From Bacillus sp. F19 (lineage in GTDB: Bacteria > Bacillota > Bacilli > Bacillales > Bacillaceae): DNA of 64,000 bases. A program made the position numbers and the translations under genes. A model generated the notes under the pieces. The model saw only the letters and a program-made list of their open reading frames with translations. It was not told the DNA's origin and did no database searches. Below are positions 44,969-54,870 of the stretch, piece by piece (position 1 is the first letter of the stretch; every line of letters starts with the position of its first letter). The DNA lies in NCBI GenBank assembly GCA_023823795.1, contig CP085710.1, positions 1,204,001-1,268,000 on the forward strand, read 5' to 3'.

Positions 44969-45168
44969 AAGGCAAAATAAAAAGAACCATCTTTTCCGTC
45001 TCCATGGAAATGGTTCTTGTATTTTTGCTTATATAGCTGCTCTTTTTTTGTTTTTGTTTGTCTAGTGCGCAAATCCTGAAAAACAAATGGGCTTCTTCCA
45101 GCCTCCGGATTTCTTTCTCCTTCTCGCAATTTCTTTAATCGCTGTTTTTTTGCCTTAGATTGACTCAT
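44965..45168 (-). CDS. Small conserved basic protein of Bacillaceae
   Basis: A 67-residue, lysine/arginine-rich protein starting MSQSKAKKQRLKKLREGERN with FVFQDLRTRQTKTKKEQLYK in the middle. The basic helical head and TRxTKTKKE core recur in short Bacillus hypothetical proteins that I recall without a known function. Start ATG at 45168 follows AAGGAGTG. Nucleic acid binding would be a guess. Confidence 0.65.
   Translation of the reverse strand: MSQSKAKKQRLKKLREGERNPEAGRSPFVFQDLRTRQTKTKKEQLYKQKYKNHFHGDGKDGSFYFAF
44981..45019. terminator. Convergent terminator
   Basis: AAGAACCAT pairs with ATGGTTCTT, with an inner TTTCC/GGAAA stem. It lies at the meeting point of the YdcF gene and the minus-strand ORF at 44965, overlapping the latter's 3' end. 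Confidence 0.6.
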
Positions 45169-45551
45169 ACTTAAACACTCCTTGTCATGTATTTCTATCT
45201 AGTATACGAGGAAATGCACCTTTTTGTACAGTAAATGGAAAAAACAGACTGTGTCTGCTTCTTAAAGGATGCATTGAATGAAAGGTTTGCTGGCCATTTT
45301 TAAAATAGTCGCTGATAAATTTTAATATTGAATGCAAATCAATTAAATGAGGGGCGGAATAAAATTCACTGCTTGCAAATGAAGCAGTGCGTTTTCTTAT
45401 TTTATATTTCAATATTCAGTATATATGAATAACTCAAAATTGTTTGACTATTAGATTCTATAAAATGTATAATTCTAGAGATGAATATTATATTTAAAAA
45501 GTTCTAGTCAGCTGGAATGAATGCCTGCAATCAGAGATAAGGGGGAGCAGC
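45169..45551. other. Intergenic stretch upstream of the amino acid ABC operon
   Basis: It contains the promoter candidate at 45444-45473. The rest shows no ORF with a ribosome site and no recognised RNA. Confidence 0.4.
45444..45473 (+). promoter_or_regulatory. Promoter candidate for the amino acid ABC operon
   Basis: TTGACT (45444-45449) and TATAAT (45468-45473) are separated by 18 bp. The gene start at 45552 leaves a leader of about 70 bases with GGGGGAG before the ATG. Confidence 0.5.
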
Positions 45552-46280
45552 ATGATTGTTTTTGACAAGGTAAACAAATATTTTGGTGATTTCCAGGTTT
45601 TAAAAAACATTAATTTAACGATAAAAAAGGGAGAAGTGGTCGTGATTATTGGTCCGTCCGGATCCGGTAAGAGCACGATGCTCCGCTGCATCAACCGGCT
45701 TGAAACAGTGTCAGAAGGTACATTAACGGTTAACGGCATTGCGGTTAATGACAAGAAAACAGATATTAATAAAGTAAGACGGGAGATCGGCATGGTCTTT
45801 CAGCATTTTCACCTGTATCCTCATAAAACCGTTCTTCAAAACATTACTCTTGCTCAAGTCAAGGTTCTTGGAAAATCAGAGGAAGAAGCGAAGAAAACAG
45901 CGCTATATTACTTAGACAAGGTTGGAATTCCCGATAAATCAGGTTCTTTTCCTTCCCAGCTTTCAGGCGGACAGCAGCAGCGTGTAGCGATTGCCAGAGG
46001 CCTCGCGATGAATCCTGAGATTATGCTATTTGATGAACCAACCTCAGCACTTGATCCTGAAATGATTGGCGAGGTATTGGATGTCATGAAGAATTTGGCG
46101 AAAGAGGGCATGACAATGGTAGTGGTTACCCACGAAATGGGATTTGCCAGAGAAGTTGCAGACCGCATCGTGTTTATAGATCAAGGTCAAATTTTAGAAG
46201 AGGCGGTACCGGAGGAGTTTTATGCGAATCCTAAAGAAGAAAGGGCACGCTTATTTCTCAGCCGTATTTTAAATCATTAA
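45552..46280 (+). CDS. glnQ: Amino acid ABC transporter ATP-binding protein (GlnQ-like)
   Basis: The 242-residue ATPase has Walker A (GPSGSGKST), the Q-loop ([12 protein letters not shown]), signature LSGGQQQR, Walker B ([14 protein letters not shown]) and the H-loop (VVTHEMG). It is the polar amino acid subtype. The gene order ATPase, binding protein, permease, permease matches B. subtilis glnQHMP, so glutamine or glutamate is the likely substrate. Confidence 0.88.
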   Translation: MIVFDKVNKYFGDFQVLKNINLTIKKGEVVVIIGPSGSGKSTMLRCINRLETVSEGTLTVNGIAVNDKKTDINKVRREIGMVFQHFHLYPHKTVLQNITLAQVKVLGKSEEEAKKTALYYLDKVGIPDKSGSFPSQLSGGQQQRVAIARGLAMNPEIMLFDEPTSALDPEMIGEVLDVMKNLAKEGMTMVVVTHEMGFAREVADRIVFIDQGQILEEAVPEEFYANPKEERARLFLSRILNH

Positions 46281-46302
46281 TATAAAAATAGGGGGACATT
46301 TT

Positions 46303-47115
46303 ATGTTGAAATCAAAGAGTTTGCTGAAGCTGCTTTTCGTATCCATGCTTGCTGTACTCGTTCTTGCAGCGTGTGGAAAATCGGAGGAAAAAGAAACTGC
46401 AAATGCACTTGAAGCTATTAAGAAGGAAGAGAAAATTGTTTTTGGCGTTAAAAACGATACAAGACTATTTGGACTTAAAGACCCAGGCAGCGGTGAGATT
46501 GAAGGCTTTGACATTGATATAGCTAAAGAGATTGCAAAGCAAATCGTTGGTGATGAAAAGAACATCGAATTTAAAGAAGTTACCTCTAAAACACGTGTGC
46601 CAATGCTTCAAAACGGTCAAATCGATGCGATTATCGCAACGATGACCATTACAGAGGAGCGTAAAAAAGAAGTTGATTTCTCAGACGTTTATTTTGAAGC
46701 AGGACAATCCCTTTTAGTTAAAAAAGGCAGCGATATTAAGAGTATAGATGATATAAAAAAAGGTACAAAAGTTCTCGCAGTTAAGGGATCAACATCCACA
46801 AAAAATATCCGTGAGAAATCACCTGATGCAGAGGTGCTTGAATACGAAAATTACACGGAAGCATTTACAGCTTTGAAATCAGGTCAAGGGGACGTTTTAA
46901 CAACAGACAATGCGATTCTCTACGGAATGGCAGCTGAAGACAGCAGCTATGAGGTAGTCGGCGAGCCGTTCACAGATGAGCCATATGGAATTGCCGTTAA
47001 AAAAGGAAATGAAGATTTGCTGAAAGAGATCAACGCTGTACTTGAAGAATTAAAATCAAGCGGCAAATATGATGAAATTTATAAAAAATGGATTAAAGAA
47101 GATTTATCCAACTAA
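46303..47115 (+). CDS. glnH: Amino acid-binding lipoprotein (GlnH-like)
   Basis: The 270-residue protein has a lipoprotein signal (LKLLFVSMLAVLVLAACGKS with Cys about 24) and the family-3 solute-binding fold: IVFGVKNDTRLFGL, IEGFDIDIAKEIAKQI, and IDAIIATMTITEERKKEVDF. It captures the amino acid outside the membrane for GlnM/GlnP. An intergenic hairpin follows at 47126-47158. Confidence 0.87.
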   Translation: MLKSKSLLKLLFVSMLAVLVLAACGKSEEKETANALEAIKKEEKIVFGVKNDTRLFGLKDPGSGEIEGFDIDIAKEIAKQIVGDEKNIEFKEVTSKTRVPMLQNGQIDAIIATMTITEERKKEVDFSDVYFEAGQSLLVKKGSDIKSIDDIKKGTKVLAVKGSTSTKNIREKSPDAEVLEYENYTEAFTALKSGQGDVLTTDNAILYGMAAEDSSYEVVGEPFTDEPYGIAVKKGNEDLLKEINAVLEELKSSGKYDEIYKKWIKEDLSN

Positions 47116-47125
47116 ACAGATCCTC

Positions 47126-47158
47126 AATCAGGATGAGCAAGTGATGCTCATCCTGATT
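47126..47158 (+). promoter_or_regulatory. Intercistronic hairpin after the binding-protein gene
   Basis: AATCAGGATGAGCA pairs perfectly with TGCTCATCCTGATT over 14 bp with a 5-base loop and no T run. Such stems often protect the upstream binding-protein message or attenuate the permease genes, giving excess binding protein. Confidence 0.65.
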
Positions 47159-47177
47159 AGTTAAAGGAGTGAAAGAT

Positions 47178-47831
47178 GTGCTTGATTTCTCTATACTTGT
47201 CGACAATATGGACATGTATCTAGAAGGGTTTAAGAACACTGTAATGGCAAGCTTAATTGCTTTGATTGGAAGCTTTTTGCTTGGAACCCTTATTGCTGTT
47301 CTTAGGATAGCTCCGCTAAAACCTTTGAATTGGCTGGGAACTGTGTACGTAGAATTCGTCAGAAATATTCCATTGCTGATTATCGCGTTCTTTTTTTATA
47401 TCGGATTGCCTTCGCTCGGTTTAAGGCTTGATGGGTTTACAGCCGGGACCATTGCACTTGTCATTTATACGGCCTCTTTTATCGCAGAAGCCATTAGGGC
47501 TGGGATTTTAGCCGTTCCTAAAGGACAAATGGAGGCAGCCAGATCATCAGGTCTCACTTATAACCAGACGATGAGATTAATTATTTTGCCTCAGGCTATT
47601 AAAATTGTAATTCCGCCTCTTGGAAACCAATTCATTAATCTAGTAAAGAATTCCTCAATTCTTAGTGTCGTAGCCGGACTAGATATTATGTATCACGGAG
47701 ATTTGATTTCGTCTGATACGTTTGTCGTTTTTGATGTATATATATTTGTAGCCATGTTTTATTTGATTCTTACTATTCCTTTAAGTATTGGCGTGGGTTA
47801 TTTAGAGAAACGCCTTGCAAAGAGTAACTAA
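47178..47831 (+). CDS. glnM: Amino acid ABC transporter permease (GlnM-like)
   Basis: About 217 residues with five membrane helices and the HEAT-type permease motif (EFVRNIPLLIIAFFF; EAARSSGLTYNQTMRLIILP). AAAGGAG spaces best with the GTG at 47178, while the GTG at 47169 overlaps the ribosome site. It pairs with the next permease to form the membrane channel. Confidence 0.87.
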   Translation: MLDFSILVDNMDMYLEGFKNTVMASLIALIGSFLLGTLIAVLRIAPLKPLNWLGTVYVEFVRNIPLLIIAFFFYIGLPSLGLRLDGFTAGTIALVIYTASFIAEAIRAGILAVPKGQMEAARSSGLTYNQTMRLIILPQAIKIVIPPLGNQFINLVKNSSILSVVAGLDIMYHGDLISSDTFVVFDVYIFVAMFYLILTIPLSIGVGYLEKRLAKSN

Positions 47832-47844
47832 AGGAGGGTGAAAA

Positions 47845-48495
47845 ATGGATTTTGCTGGTGCATATACCCCAGATCATCTCATGTTTTTGCTTGACGGGTT
47901 CTATATCACATTGAAAGTAGCATTTATTTCAATTATCCTAAGCTTTATCATCGGCGGAATTGTCGGTACATTAAGATATGCAGAAATTCCGGTGCTATCA
48001 AAGGCACTAGCTGTAATTGTCGAAACGATCAGGAATTTACCGCTATTATTAATTATCTTTTTTACATATTTCGCCTTGCCTGAGATAGGAATTGATTTGG
48101 GGATTACTTTATCTGCAATTGCTGCATTAACCGTGTTTGAATCAGCCATGTTATCAGAGGTCATTCGAAGCGGACTGAAGTCCATTGAAAAAGGGCAGAT
48201 TGAGGCAGGACGTTCTTCAGGACTCACATATGTTCAAACCTTAAGATACATTGTGATGCCGCAGGCGCTTCGCAGAATGGTGCCGCCCATTGTAAGTCAA
48301 TTCATTTCATTGTTAAAAGATACATCGCTTGCTGTGGTCATTGCGCTTCCAGAACTGACTCACAATGCACAAATTATTAATGGGCAAAAATCGACTTATA
48401 TCATCCCTATTTTTATCATGATTGCATTCATGTATTTTGCAGTGAATTACTCGCTTTCGCTGCTGGCCCGCCGACTGGAATTGAAAAGTGCATAA
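47845..48495 (+). CDS. glnP: Amino acid ABC transporter permease (GlnP-like)
   Basis: A 216-residue permease with five helices, similar in layout to the preceding one (ETIRNLPLLLIIFFTYF; EAGRSSGLTYVQTLRYIVMP). It starts 14 bases after the first permease behind AAAGGAGGGTG. Last gene of the operon, closed by a strong terminator at 48511. Confidence 0.87.
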   Translation: MDFAGAYTPDHLMFLLDGFYITLKVAFISIILSFIIGGIVGTLRYAEIPVLSKALAVIVETIRNLPLLLIIFFTYFALPEIGIDLGITLSAIAALTVFESAMLSEVIRSGLKSIEKGQIEAGRSSGLTYVQTLRYIVMPQALRRMVPPIVSQFISLLKDTSLAVVIALPELTHNAQIINGQKSTYIIPIFIMIAFMYFAVNYSLSLLARRLELKSA

Positions 48496-48510
48496 TCTTT
48501 TATGAATTTC

Positions 48511-48548
48511 ACCTCAAAGCAGAGGCAGCTCTGCTTTGAGGTTTTTTT
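48511..48548 (+). terminator. Terminator of the amino acid ABC operon
   Basis: ACCTCAAAGCAGA pairs with TCTGCTTTGAGGT over 13 bp and runs into T7. Confidence 0.9.
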
Positions 48549-48666
48549 GCATGCTTTTGTTAGCAGTTAATATCCAATATCTTGTAATTATGAAATCCAG
48601 GTTTCTTTTTCACCTTCAATGGGAAATAAACACTCAGCAGGCATTATATTTAATGGAGAGATAAAT

Positions 48667-49511
48667 ATGGAGTATTCTGCAAAAGCAGATGCCTAGCAAA
48701 AAGCAATTCATGCAAAACATGAAACAAAGCCCTGGATCATACGTTTGGGAAGATTTGGATATATGGCACAAGGCACCGTTTATTTTTTAATCGGGATTCT
48801 TGCTCTTTTGGCAGCGCTTGGTCTTGGAGGCAAAATGACAGGAACAAGCGGAATGTTTGAGACGGTTGCAGGCAAGCCCTTTGGAGAGGTTCTTCTTTGG
48901 CTTATCGGCATTGGCTTAATTGGTTATGTGATTTGGGAAATTATAAAGGTGATAAAAGATCCGGAGAACAAAGGAACGATGCAAAAGGTTTGTTGACCAG
49001 AGCTGGCTACGCAGTAAGTGCAATTATATATGGAGCAATCGCGTTTAAAGCCATCTCCATCGCTATGCATGCAGGTTCCGGAGGCGGATCTGAGAAAACA
49101 ATCTCTGCTAAGTTACTGGCTCAGCCTTTTGGACAGTGGATAATCGGACTCGTGGGCATTATCATTATTGGATACGGACTTTATGAACTCTACGATGGTT
49201 ATTCGGAGAGATTTATGAATAAGTTCAGAGTAAGTGAAATGAATCAGCATGAGAGAAAAATTGCAAGAAAATCAGGGAAAATGGGCCTGATCGCCCGCGG
49301 TGCTGTTCTTGCAATGATCGGTTATTTCTTTATTCAGACAGCGATTACGGCAATCCCTGAGCAATCAAAAGGAATTGACGGGGCACTTGCAGAACTTGCT
49401 TCGAAGCCTTACGGTCTGCTTGGAATTGCTGCAGCGGGACTGATGCTTTATGGCATTTACGTAGTGATTCGCGGACGCTATGAACATATGAGCTTTGGCG
49501 GAAAAACTTGA
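48667..49511 (+). pseudogene. DUF1206 membrane protein with a nonsense codon and a frameshift
   Basis: ATG 48667 follows GGAGAG and encodes MEYSAKADA before TAG at 48694. The same frame resumes as KAIHAKHETKPWIIRLGRFG and continues through GYMAQGTVYFLIGILALLAA to a break near 48984, where one base is missing. The next frame continues AKGLLTRAGYAVSAIIYGAI to TGA 49511. The three DUF1206 repeats (about six helices) are all present, so only two point lesions separate it from an intact gene. Confidence 0.75.
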
Positions 49512-49600
49512 GCAGCCTCCTGGGACACTTGATAAAGAACAGCTGATTAGTAAAAAGGACTGCTGAGGTTCTATTTATTAATTCTTTCATATTTTGCAGC

Positions 49601-49634
49601 AAACAAGGCGTGTTAAGAATGTCTTGTTTTTTTT
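49601..49634 (+). terminator. Terminator after the DUF1206 pseudogene
   Basis: AAACAAG pairs with CTTGTTT and is followed by T8. Confidence 0.55.
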
Positions 49635-49670
49635 GCATCAACTATCCTCAAACAAGAGGAGGGGGAGATT

Positions 49671-51191
49671 ATGTTTTCTTTTTTTAAGAAAAATCCATCC
49701 TATATACAACAGAAAAAAGCGGATATGAAAGACGATGACCCTAAGCTTGAGGATCTGCTGAAGCAATGCAAGCTGTCAGCTGACTTTACCTCTTATCGTT
49801 ATTCACAAAGCAGTCCCTATTATATTCATTACTATAAAACTTTAATAGATATTAATGTTTTACAAAAGCATGTTCTCCCTTTTTTAACCGAAGGACAGAG
49901 CAATACGAGTTTATTTGAACTGCAGGAAGTTCTGCCGATTGATAATACAGAAATCATCAGCAAAGTAGACAAAATTCAGGAAAGATTAATGTCCGGTTTT
50001 ATTGCCATTCAATCCAAAGCTAATATAAATGAAGTGCTCTTGCTACCTGCAATTTCCCTTGAGAAAAGAGAGGTCAGCCTTCCTGAGGTTGAATACAGTG
50101 TTGTTGGACCAAAAGAAGCCTTTGTTGAATCCCTGGATGCCAATCTGAACTTAATTCGAAAAAGATTGCCGATCCCCGAACTCATTGCAGAAGAGATTAG
50201 GGTAGGCAGGCTTTCTAAAACAAGAATTGCTGTTTTATATATTAAAGGTACTGCGGACGACGAGAACATAAATACCGTTGTAAAAAGAATAAAAGACATC
50301 GATTATGACTCGATCCTGGACAGTTCAATGATTGCACAGATTATATCAGATAATAACAATTCGCCATTTCCCCAAATGATTGATACAGAACGGCCTGACA
50401 GGGTAGCCGGTGTTCTGTCGGAAGGGAAAATTACGGTTTTAGTTGACGGTTCCCCTCATGCACTGACTGGTCCTACAACGCTGGTAGAATTTTTTTCTGC
50501 TTTTGAGGATTATTTTTTATCCTGGCCGATTGCCTCCATTTTCAGGCTTGTCCGGCTATTTGCGGTTTTCTTTTCTGTTATTTCTACTGCCATGTATGTT
50601 GGGGTTCTTACCTATCATTACGAAATGATTCCGCAAAAACTGCTGAATCCTCTTGTAGCTTCGAGAAGCGGTGTGCCTTTTCCGCCAATATTAGAGGCAA
50701 TTATTCTTGAGCTGACAATCGAGCTGCTGAGGGAAGCGGGAGCCAGATTGCCGAATAAGATTGGTCAGACAATCGGTATCGTAGGAGGGATTGTAATAGG
50801 AACAGCAGCTGTTCAAGCAGGGCTTACAAGCAACGTACTGCTGATCATCGTGGCACTGGCAGCACTTGCATCCTTTACTACTCCCGTTTATCAAATGGGC
50901 AACGTCATCCGCTTAATCCGTTTTCCTTTTCTTTTTGCCGCCAAGCTTTTTGGTCTCATAGGGATTGCCTTTTGTTTTGCTTTTTTTCTGGGGCATTTGC
51001 TTAAGCTAACATCCCTGGGAAGGCCATATCTTGCACCAGTCTATCCTCTGAGGCTTATAGATTTAAAAGATTCGCTGTTTAGACTGCCGATGTATATGCA
51101 AAATAAACGGCCTCTGCAAATGAAAACAGCCACACCTGATCGTTTTCAGCCGAAGCCTCATAAAAAAGAGAAACGGGATATCGAGGAGTAA
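49671..51191 (+). CDS. GerA-family spore germination receptor subunit A
   Basis: A 506-residue protein with an N-terminal soluble domain (to about 285) and a C-terminal domain of about five helices. Landmarks are SPYYIHYYKTLIDINVLQKH, DTERPDRVAGVLSEGKITVL near 240-260 and LLNPLVASRSGVPFPPILEA near 325-344. GerXA subunits sit in the spore inner membrane and act with B and C in germinant sensing. Strong ribosome site GAGGAGGGGGAG. It heads an operon whose B and C genes are damaged. Confidence 0.88.
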   Translation: MFSFFKKNPSYIQQKKADMKDDDPKLEDLLKQCKLSADFTSYRYSQSSPYYIHYYKTLIDINVLQKHVLPFLTEGQSNTSLFELQEVLPIDNTEIISKVDKIQERLMSGFIAIQSKANINEVLLLPAISLEKREVSLPEVEYSVVGPKEAFVESLDANLNLIRKRLPIPELIAEEIRVGRLSKTRIAVLYIKGTADDENINTVVKRIKDIDYDSILDSSMIAQIISDNNNSPFPQMIDTERPDRVAGVLSEGKITVLVDGSPHALTGPTTLVEFFSAFEDYFLSWPIASIFRLVRLFAVFFSVISTAMYVGVLTYHYEMIPQKLLNPLVASRSGVPFPPILEAIILELTIELLREAGARLPNKIGQTIGIVGGIVIGTAAVQAGLTSNVLLIIVALAALASFTTPVYQMGNVIRLIRFPFLFAAKLFGLIGIAFCFAFFLGHLLKLTSLGRPYLAPVYPLRLIDLKDSLFRLPMYMQNKRPLQMKTATPDRFQPKPHKKEKRDIEE

Positions 51192-51204
51192 AGGAGGTGA
51201 TCCA

Positions 51205-52297
51205 ATGTTCCCATTGCCTAAAGAAGATAAAAAGGTATCCAATTATTTTGTATTTTATTTGATTCACAAAATGCAAATAGGGGTGGGGATCTTAGGATTT
51301 GAGAGGTATATCGCAAAGTCTGCCGGCCACAGCTCCTGGATATCCATTATTACATCCGGCATCATAATTCTTGTTTTGATTTGGTTATCTTACTTAATCC
51401 TGAACCGGGGAAAGAATGATATCGTAGCCATCCATCACCAGATTTTCGGAAAATGGATTGGCGGGTTTATCAGTTTTTATTTCATTATTTATTACGCTAT
51501 GTTTGTCCTTGTGCTGATACGTACGTATGTAGAAGTTATCCAAGTGTGGGTTTTTCCGGATGTCTATCATTGGGTATTCATCGCCATTATTATTCTGATT
51601 TGTTATTCATACGTTACAGGGGGATTCAGAATTGTGACCGGGATTGCTTTCCTTGGAGTCATTTATGGATTGCCGTTATTATTAGTTAAATATTTTCCGA
51701 TAAAAGAGTCTTATTTTGGCAGCCTTCTTCCTGTTTTTGATCTATCGTTCAAAGGAGCTCCTGTCCGCTACAAAAGGAATGACTCTTAATTATCTGGGGT
51801 TTGAAGTGCTTTTTATGTTTTATCCGTTTATAAAAGATCCGCCTAAGTCCCAGAAATGGGCTCATTATGCTGTTTTATTCAGCATGTTTCTTTATTTGAT
51901 AACTGCTCTTGTTTCATTTGCATACTATGATCAGAATCAGCTGAAATCTACAATTTGGGCGACGCTTACTCTATGGAAAATTGTAGACTTGACCATTATT
52001 GAGCGGTTTGAATACGTTGGAATTTCGATTTGGTTCTTTGTGGTTTTGCCCAATATGTGTATTGGACTATGGAGCGCAAGCAGGGGAATGCACCGGCTTT
52101 TTGCGATGACACAAAGAAATGCACTGCGGGTTATCTGCTTATTCATTTTTATCTTTGCCGTTTTTTTAAAAGACAGAGAACAGATTGATCTGCTCAATAC
52201 CAATATGTCAGAGATAGGTTTTTATACGATTTACGGCTATATCCCATTGCTGTTTGTTTTGCAGGTCATCATTATGAAGGTGAGGAATAAAAAATGA
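51205..52297 (+). pseudogene. GerB-family germinant receptor subunit, frameshifted
   Basis: It starts at ATG 51205 behind a perfect AAAGGAGGTGATCC. The first 185 residues (HKMQIGVGILGFERYIAKSA) are GerXB/APC-superfamily. Near 51757 an extra G in AAAGGAGCTCC ends the frame early; the correct sequence (ELLSATKGMTLNYLGFEVLF) continues in the next frame to TGA 52297. Joined, it gives a normal 364-residue, ten-helix protein. The B subunit normally binds the germinant, so the receptor would be disabled. Confidence 0.8.
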
Positions 52298-53315
52298 ATG
52301 GGTACAAAGCATGCGCACTCCTGCTAGGCATGTGTCTTTTAAGCAGCTGTATTCCTGATTCAAAAGTCCTAGAAGATGTTCAGCTGATTCAGGCAATTGG
52401 CTATGATTATATTAGTGATGGAGAATTCCAATTGACTGCCGGTGCGACTTATACTCCGCCAGGAATCCAATCGGAACCGCAAAATGTAGCATTAACAGCT
52501 ATAGGCCGGACAAGTAAGCATATAAGACAGGAAATTCAGGCACAATCTCCAAGACCCATCGAAATAGGCAGGGTAGGGGTGATTCTATTTGATGAGGAAA
52601 TGGCTAGAAGCGGAATTGGTGATCACGTTGATAATCTGCAAAGAGACCCAAATATAGGAAGAGACATCAGTTTAGTTGTATCAAAAGGAAAATCAAACGA
52701 AATTCTTTCAGCAGACGTCGAACAGCATGAATCTGTTTCACAATTTGTTATTGACCTCGTCACACAAAATATGGAGAGGACGATTCCAAGCATCAATCTG
52801 CATCATTTTCTTTTTCAGTACCGGGGTCTTGGGTTTGACCCTTTTTTGCCTCTTATAGAAAAAAAGGATGATCTTATTCAAGTCTCTGGGGTTGCTCTTT
52901 TTAACGATGATCACTTAATCGATACCATAGATCTGAAAGAAGGATATATTTTAAAAGTCCTATATGAAAAAATCCGCAAAGGAATCATTGAAATCGATTT
53001 AAAAGAAGACAAGGAGGTCAGCATTCAAAATCTTTCCTCCAACACAAAGTTCAAACCTAAAAAAACAATAAACGGGTATAAATTCAATGTCAGCATAAAA
53101 ATGGATGGAAGTGTCATGGAAGGCGGAGGATTAGATCTTACCCAAAAGAAGTTTATAAAAAAAATTGAAAAGAAAACAGAAAAAATGCTGGAAAAAGAAG
53201 CTCTGGCGAAGAGCTAAGACAAGCTGGCTACAAAGATTGGAAGAAGCAATATGGCTCTGTTCAATTTGAGGTAGACGCAGCAGTTCGTCTGATTCAGGCA
53301 GGGATTATGGAATGA
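52294..53315 (+). pseudogene. GerC-family germinant receptor lipoprotein, C-terminally damaged
   Basis: It overlaps the B gene by four bases (ATGA) and encodes a lipoprotein (LLLGMCLLSSCIPDSKVLED) with the GerXC core IQAIGYDYISDGEFQLTAGA. The frame stops at 53217, about 60 residues short. A GerXC-like end (DWKKQYGSVQFEVDAAVRLI) follows in another frame to TGA 53315. The usual linker between the two parts is missing, so a small deletion plus frameshift is likely. Confidence 0.65.
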
Positions 53316-53393
53316 GGAAAAGACGAATAGATTTCCCTCTCGGATACAGAATAGGTATGTATGTATTAAAATGATAAGAGAGGAATGAATAAA

Positions 53394-54017
53394 ATGGATC
53401 AATCAATGAACAATGCAGGATCTGAAAACATGCACACTGGAGCTTTGCAGCCCCAATTAAGCCATGGCGGACATGAGATGTTTGATGTATCTGAAATTTT
53501 ATCTGGTGCCATCAATACATTAAACTTATATACCATTTTAAAACCGCATGTTAAAGATCCGGAACTTCTGGATATGATGAACCGCCAAGAGCAATTTATG
53601 ATTACGGAATACAACACGATTGTTGAGTGTTTTCAGTCAGGTATGAAGCCTTCAGTTTCGACGGAAGTCTACAATATGAAGCAGGGAAATGACTTTGTTT
53701 ATGGCCTTAAACCTTCACAGCCGATGAAGCCGATGAAGATGCCTGAGGAAATAAATGATCAGGTTATTTCAGACCTCATGCTCGGCTCTGTAAAATCAAT
53801 TGCGTCTTTAAAAGGTATGGCTACGACAGAGGTAGCAAACCCGGTTGTCAGACGAGTTTTGGCTGATACCATTCCAAATTGCATTGAAATGGCTTATGAG
53901 ATTTCAATTTATCAAAATAAACATCACTATTATCAGGTTCCACAGCTTACAGAAGGCGATATGCAGCAGATGGTGAATTCATATGCTCCTGCACAATCGA
54001 ATAATCTTCCGAATTGA
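53394..54017 (+). CDS. CotF-like spore coat protein
   Basis: About 207 residues with a CotF-type four-helix domain (MFDVSEILSGAINTLNLYTI, MMNRQEQFMITEYNTIVECF, SDLMLGSVKSIASLKGMATT, RVLADTIPNCIEMAYEISIY) and a His/Gln/Met-rich N-terminus. CotF-family proteins are layers of the Bacillus spore coat. GAGAGGA spaces better with ATG 53394 than with the ATG at 53385. A duplicated hairpin terminator follows. Confidence 0.82.
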   Translation: MDQSMNNAGSENMHTGALQPQLSHGGHEMFDVSEILSGAINTLNLYTILKPHVKDPELLDMMNRQEQFMITEYNTIVECFQSGMKPSVSTEVYNMKQGNDFVYGLKPSQPMKPMKMPEEINDQVISDLMLGSVKSIASLKGMATTEVANPVVRRVLADTIPNCIEMAYEISIYQNKHHYYQVPQLTEGDMQQMVNSYAPAQSNNLPN

Positions 54018-54035
54018 ATAATCTCTGTCAAAAAA

Positions 54036-54242
54036 AGACCTCTCAATCTTGAGAGGTCTCAGAGTGTAGACAAACCCTATTTTCTAATATCATATTGTTG
54101 AAATAGGGTTTTTTCTTTCGTTTTATTCGTATATTTAGATGTCTTTTTGTAAAAAGACCACAATATCTTGTGCCTGACTTTTGGTATAAAAATAGCTGTC
54201 GACTTTGTCGACGGCCTGAGACCTCTCAATCTTGAGAGGTCT
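54036..54242. repeat. Structured element bounded by two identical 24-bp palindromic terminators
   Basis: The same 24-bp palindrome (GACCTCTC...GAGAGGTC) occurs at 54036-54059 and 54219-54242. Between them lie a perfect 11-bp terminator hairpin (AAACCCTATTT/AAATAGGGTTT with T tail, 54072-54115) and a GTCGAC-TTT-GTCGAC palindrome (54198-54212). The left edge CAGAGTGTAGACAAA can pair roughly with TTTGTCGACGGCCTG at the right. It looks like an insertion that duplicated the coat gene terminator. Confidence 0.7.
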
Positions 54243-54757
54243 TTATATTTGAACCATTGCCTTGATTTGAAATATTTTTTACAAACCCTATAAAAAATCG
54301 TGTAAAAAGAAAGGTAAGTGTGATTGTTAGAAAACTGATGTTTGAATTCCAGCCTTTATGATATTTAATTAATTTTGAATTTTTTTCAGGGCCAGTCTTC
54401 TAAAAGTGTCATTGGAACACTGAAAACGAAAACTTTAGCAAAAATACCTCTGATTGATGAATTCAATGTCAATTGATTGTAATAAACACAGGTTTTCGGA
54501 AAAATCAAATAATCAAAAATGACGCTAATATTAAAATACTTCTTGAACAGATTGACTAGATACGAAATATATCGCTGTTTGACGATAAAATAATCTACCA
54601 GGGATACAAAATAGCTTTTCAATAAAAAGATGATCAGCCAATCTTTAATTGGCGGTTTTTTAAGTAAGACGAGAAAAGCACTGAAATGCGTGCACCCGCA
54701 GGGATTTCTTCTAATCTGCATTTGGTCTTTCGGGGGCAGGCGGCAAACCGGCCTCAT
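54226..54757 (-). pseudogene. CBO0543-family membrane protein, frameshifted
   Basis: The minus-strand frame from about 54690 reads KDWLIIFLLKSYFVSLVDYF through NISVIFDYLIFPKTCVYYNQ to MTLLEDWP, where TGA stops it at 54386. One extra C near 54390 is responsible: the shifted frame continues EKNSKLIKYHKGWNSNISFL with another hydrophobic segment to TGA at 54226. The pattern fits the CBO0543 family of about 160 residues. The original start is unclear. The 3' end overlaps the 54219-54242 palindrome. Confidence 0.55.
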
Positions 54758-54870
54758 TCTTTTTTAAAAGTGTTTCAAGTTCTTCAATGCAAGGCAAAAT
54801 ATTATTTTGAATAATTTGATCAAGTTTGAAGAGAATAACAAACGTACTAATAAAAAATGGAGGTGTTCTC

